Translations under genes and position numbers: made by a program
Origin: Metopolophium dirhodum
Taxonomy: Eukaryota > Arthropoda > Insecta > Hemiptera > Aphididae
Assembly: GCF_019925205.1 (NCBI RefSeq)
Contig: NC_083567.1
Coordinates: forward strand, 14,880,001 to 14,944,000
Reading direction: 5' to 3'
DNA: 64,000 nt
In this document: one piece after another, positions 61,866 to 64,000 of the stretch
How positions within the stretch are numbered: position 1 is the stretch's first letter
Layout: each line of letters opens with the position of its first letter
The notes under the pieces: generated by a model
Told to the model about the DNA's origin: nothing
What the model saw: the letters and a program-made list of their open reading frames with translations, nothing else
The model's database searches: none

Positions 61866-64000
61866 TCAAACAACTTCAGGTCCTAAATCTAATATACCAG
61901 TTTCAGCTATAGGCACGTAACGTAATGAAGGCTCGTCAATCTTGAGCAGTACTATAGTTTTATCCACGTGAGATCTCTTTGACAAGTCACGGTGATTTGG
62001 AATCCATAGATGCACCACCTTAAAATGTAAAAACAAAAGTTTTAATAAATAATCTATATCTAAGAAAATTATGTTTAGTATATATTTCTATGATATAGAA
62101 AAATATTTTTTACTTAGTTAATGCTTTTTTTTTTTAATGAGAATCGTACTTTTTTCTGTCATGTGTAGAACAGATTACTTTTTTGAAAATGTTAATATAG
62201 GCGCATATCTAGGATATTTTAGTTTTATACTTAACTATAACATGTGGGAGGCTTTACACACTCACCAATTATAATCTCAATCTAATAATAATATTCATTC
62301 ATATTAATAATATCAAATATGAAATAGAACCATACACGACAACATATTATATAGAAATTTTAATCATGTGGTACATAATACCCAAAACATCCCCCTTTGG
62401 TTACGCCTCTGTTTAGAAACATTTATAAAATAAAATAAAATCGAAATTCAAATGAGTATTTTTGAATTATTTAACTTAGTATACTAAAAATTATAGTATG
62501 TTTGGAATATATAGATATGGGGGTTATGATGATTTGAAAATTATAGTGATTATAGTGATTTGGTATACAAATTCCAAAAACATTAGAAGAAAAAATGTGA
62601 GAGAGCATGGTTGGTGAAACACTCTATAAAGAATGTTTTCATAAGAGATATCGGCATACCGCATAAAGTTACATAATTGAGTTTTATATAGATACCTATT
62701 ATACATTTATTATATAACATTTAGCTCCGATATTACATTAAACGGATATACCAACATAAAATAAAATTGAAGGGCATATCTGTTTTTTCGGGATCATCTT
62801 CAAAACGGCTAGACTAATTTCTATAATAACTGGGTTTTATAGGCCACTTTTATACCGGATACTATTTTATCGATGAAATTTTTTTTTTTTTATTTAATTA
62901 TGGTATCTATTGGTTACACAGAAGAAAAAAAATCGGCTAGTTAATATTATTTAATTTGACTGTCACGGGCAAGAAAATCTTTTCAAAATATCATTCTGTA
63001 GAATACACTAAACAAAGTTGTACTGATAAATAAGCACAGGGTAATTTTTACATCTCAGTTGGATCTGTCCACAAAGCAAGGTATACCAACACCTACTTGC
63101 CAACAAACTGAGGAAGTTTTTTTTTTTTTCAGTTTTAACCAACGACGCTGCAGGAATTACTTTTGCATTACTTCCGCGACACCGTCATTTTTGAGGTGTA
63201 GTTATACTCAAACAGAAATACAAAGAACTATATATTTTATTTATATTTGTTCATTTTTTCCTGGGTGAAGTTGAGTAATACAGCTAGTCAATTATTAATA
63301 TAAAATTATAAACATATAGCATAAATGCAATGCATTACCAATCCTTCCATTCCCTTTTCTGGTAACCAATCTTTCCAGTGACTCCGACCACCCCTTATTC
63401 GCATTTTTTCATCTGGCCAAACCACATCTATTCTACGGCCCAAGTTTATAGCATCGTACACTTGTAATGGATCTGCAATCTGTTAAACATTAAGGTTTCA
63501 ACATTGATACATCATAAAATATTGTTAAGATCATTGTGAATTCTATTTAGTAAACCTACTATAACTTTGTGATGCATCGGAGGAATGTCAATAGGGTTGC
63601 TATCGACAGATGCTTGTGGTGAACTGGTGATTGGTGACTGTGACGATGATAACAGTCCTGCCAAGTTGGCCAAACCGGCAGAACTTGGTTTGCCAGCAAC
63701 ATTAGCAGTACTACCTCTAGTACCACCACTTCTGCTGCTGATACTACCGCCCACTCCACTTCCACTTCCACTCATTTCAATTGACTGACTTCCTGGTGTT
63801 CTGGTGCCATATCCGGAATGCCTATTAAACTGTGTCATAGCGTACACACCCTCATGTCCGAATCCACCTTCATCATGTGACTGTAATGAACTTCCACTAG
63901 AACAACCCTCAACACATCTACTTTTTAATCTAAACAGAAAACAAAAATATAAGTTATAATATTTTATATTTTATACAAATAGTTATATTAAACTTACCTT
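61866..64000 (-). CDS. Pecanex-like protein, C-terminal part (5' end beyond the window)
   Basis: Minus-strand exons 64000-63998 (edge), 63929-63560, 63479-63339 and 62018-61866 (TGA at 61866-61868) join in phase to about 220 C-terminal residues. The first full exon is low-complexity, rich in Ser/Gly (EMSGSGSGVGGSISSRSGG). The end is conserved-looking: HKVIIADPLQVYDAINLGRR, VVWPDEKMRIRGGRSHWKDW, LPEKGMEGLVVHLWIPNHRD, then RSHVDKTIVLLKIDE and YVPIAETGILDLGPEVV. I associate this QVYDAINLGRRIDV..WPDE..GGR..W block and terminal YVP..E.G..DLG with the end of pecanex, a large multi-pass ER membrane protein linked to Notch signalling. That identification rests on memory of the family, not on a search. 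No membrane segments fall within the visible part. Confidence 0.6.
62019..63338 (-). other. Last intron of the pecanex-like gene
   Basis: 1.3-kb AT-rich intron. TTTGGTTACGCCTCTG at 62397-62412 looks like a hAT-type right terminus, and TAGGCGCATATCTAGGA at about 62199 a degraded left one, giving a possible worn MITE of about 215 bp without a recognisable duplication. Nothing else is seen. Confidence 0.45.

Noticed and set aside
1..64000. CRISPR arrays, operons, prophage or laterally acquired bacterial genes
   Set aside because: No regularly spaced repeats, no Shine-Dalgarno-linked gene strings and no bacterial-type coding blocks were seen. All real genes are intron-bearing animal families, except the gamma-like copy, which is also eukaryotic in type.

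Overview
The window looks like nuclear DNA from an insect. It is AT-rich, its genes are split by many GT..AG introns, and it is littered with short interspersed and inverted-repeat elements. The repeat style, including constant 'ataggta/tacctat' words and a LINE C-terminus ending in an NSPI-like motif, makes me favour an aphid (Hemiptera). That species-level guess is inference. There are no bacterial operons, CRISPR arrays or rRNA genes.

Layout: (1) 2.0-11.7 kb, plus strand: cGMP-dependent protein kinase (PKG), 13 coding exons that join in frame to 641 codons. An upstream exon is probably missing. (2) 12.6-39.6 kb, minus strand: a complete ankyrin gene (27 exons, up to 1733 aa) with an N-terminal exon, the ankyrin-repeat array, a ZU5/UPA core, a death domain and a short tail. 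Its first intron is 13.8 kb and full of transposable elements. It converges on PKG. (3) 40.4-42.8 kb, plus: ribosomal protein S19, 3 coding exons, 165 aa, divergent from ankyrin across about 0.86 kb. (4) 42.8-49.3 kb: gene-poor DNA with repeat relics. (5) 49.4-50.9 kb, plus: a promoter-like GC-rich leader with a perfect NRF1-type palindrome, then a diverged ATP synthase gamma subunit-like gene whose coding region has no introns. (6) 52.1-55.1 kb, plus: a group II p21-activated kinase (mbt/PAK4 type), 8 coding exons, 596 aa. (7) 55.1-61.9 kb: intergenic, with a SINE, a palindromic MITE and an odd GC-rich ORF patch. (8) 61.9-64.0 kb, minus: the C-terminal exons of a gene I read as pecanex-like, running off the right edge.

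All exon joins were derived by hand from splice signals, reading phase and family similarity. In the four complete or near-complete multi-exon genes the summed lengths are exact multiples of three. The genes do not form one pathway; they are ordinary neighbours (signalling kinase, membrane-skeleton adaptor, ribosome, mitochondrial-type subunit, cytoskeletal kinase). I found no convincing undescribed multi-gene system. The most unusual items are the gamma-subunit paralog with altered signature residues and no visible transit peptide, SINEs with two different promoter heads on one shared tail, and two hAT-type MITEs with perfect 8-bp target duplications.
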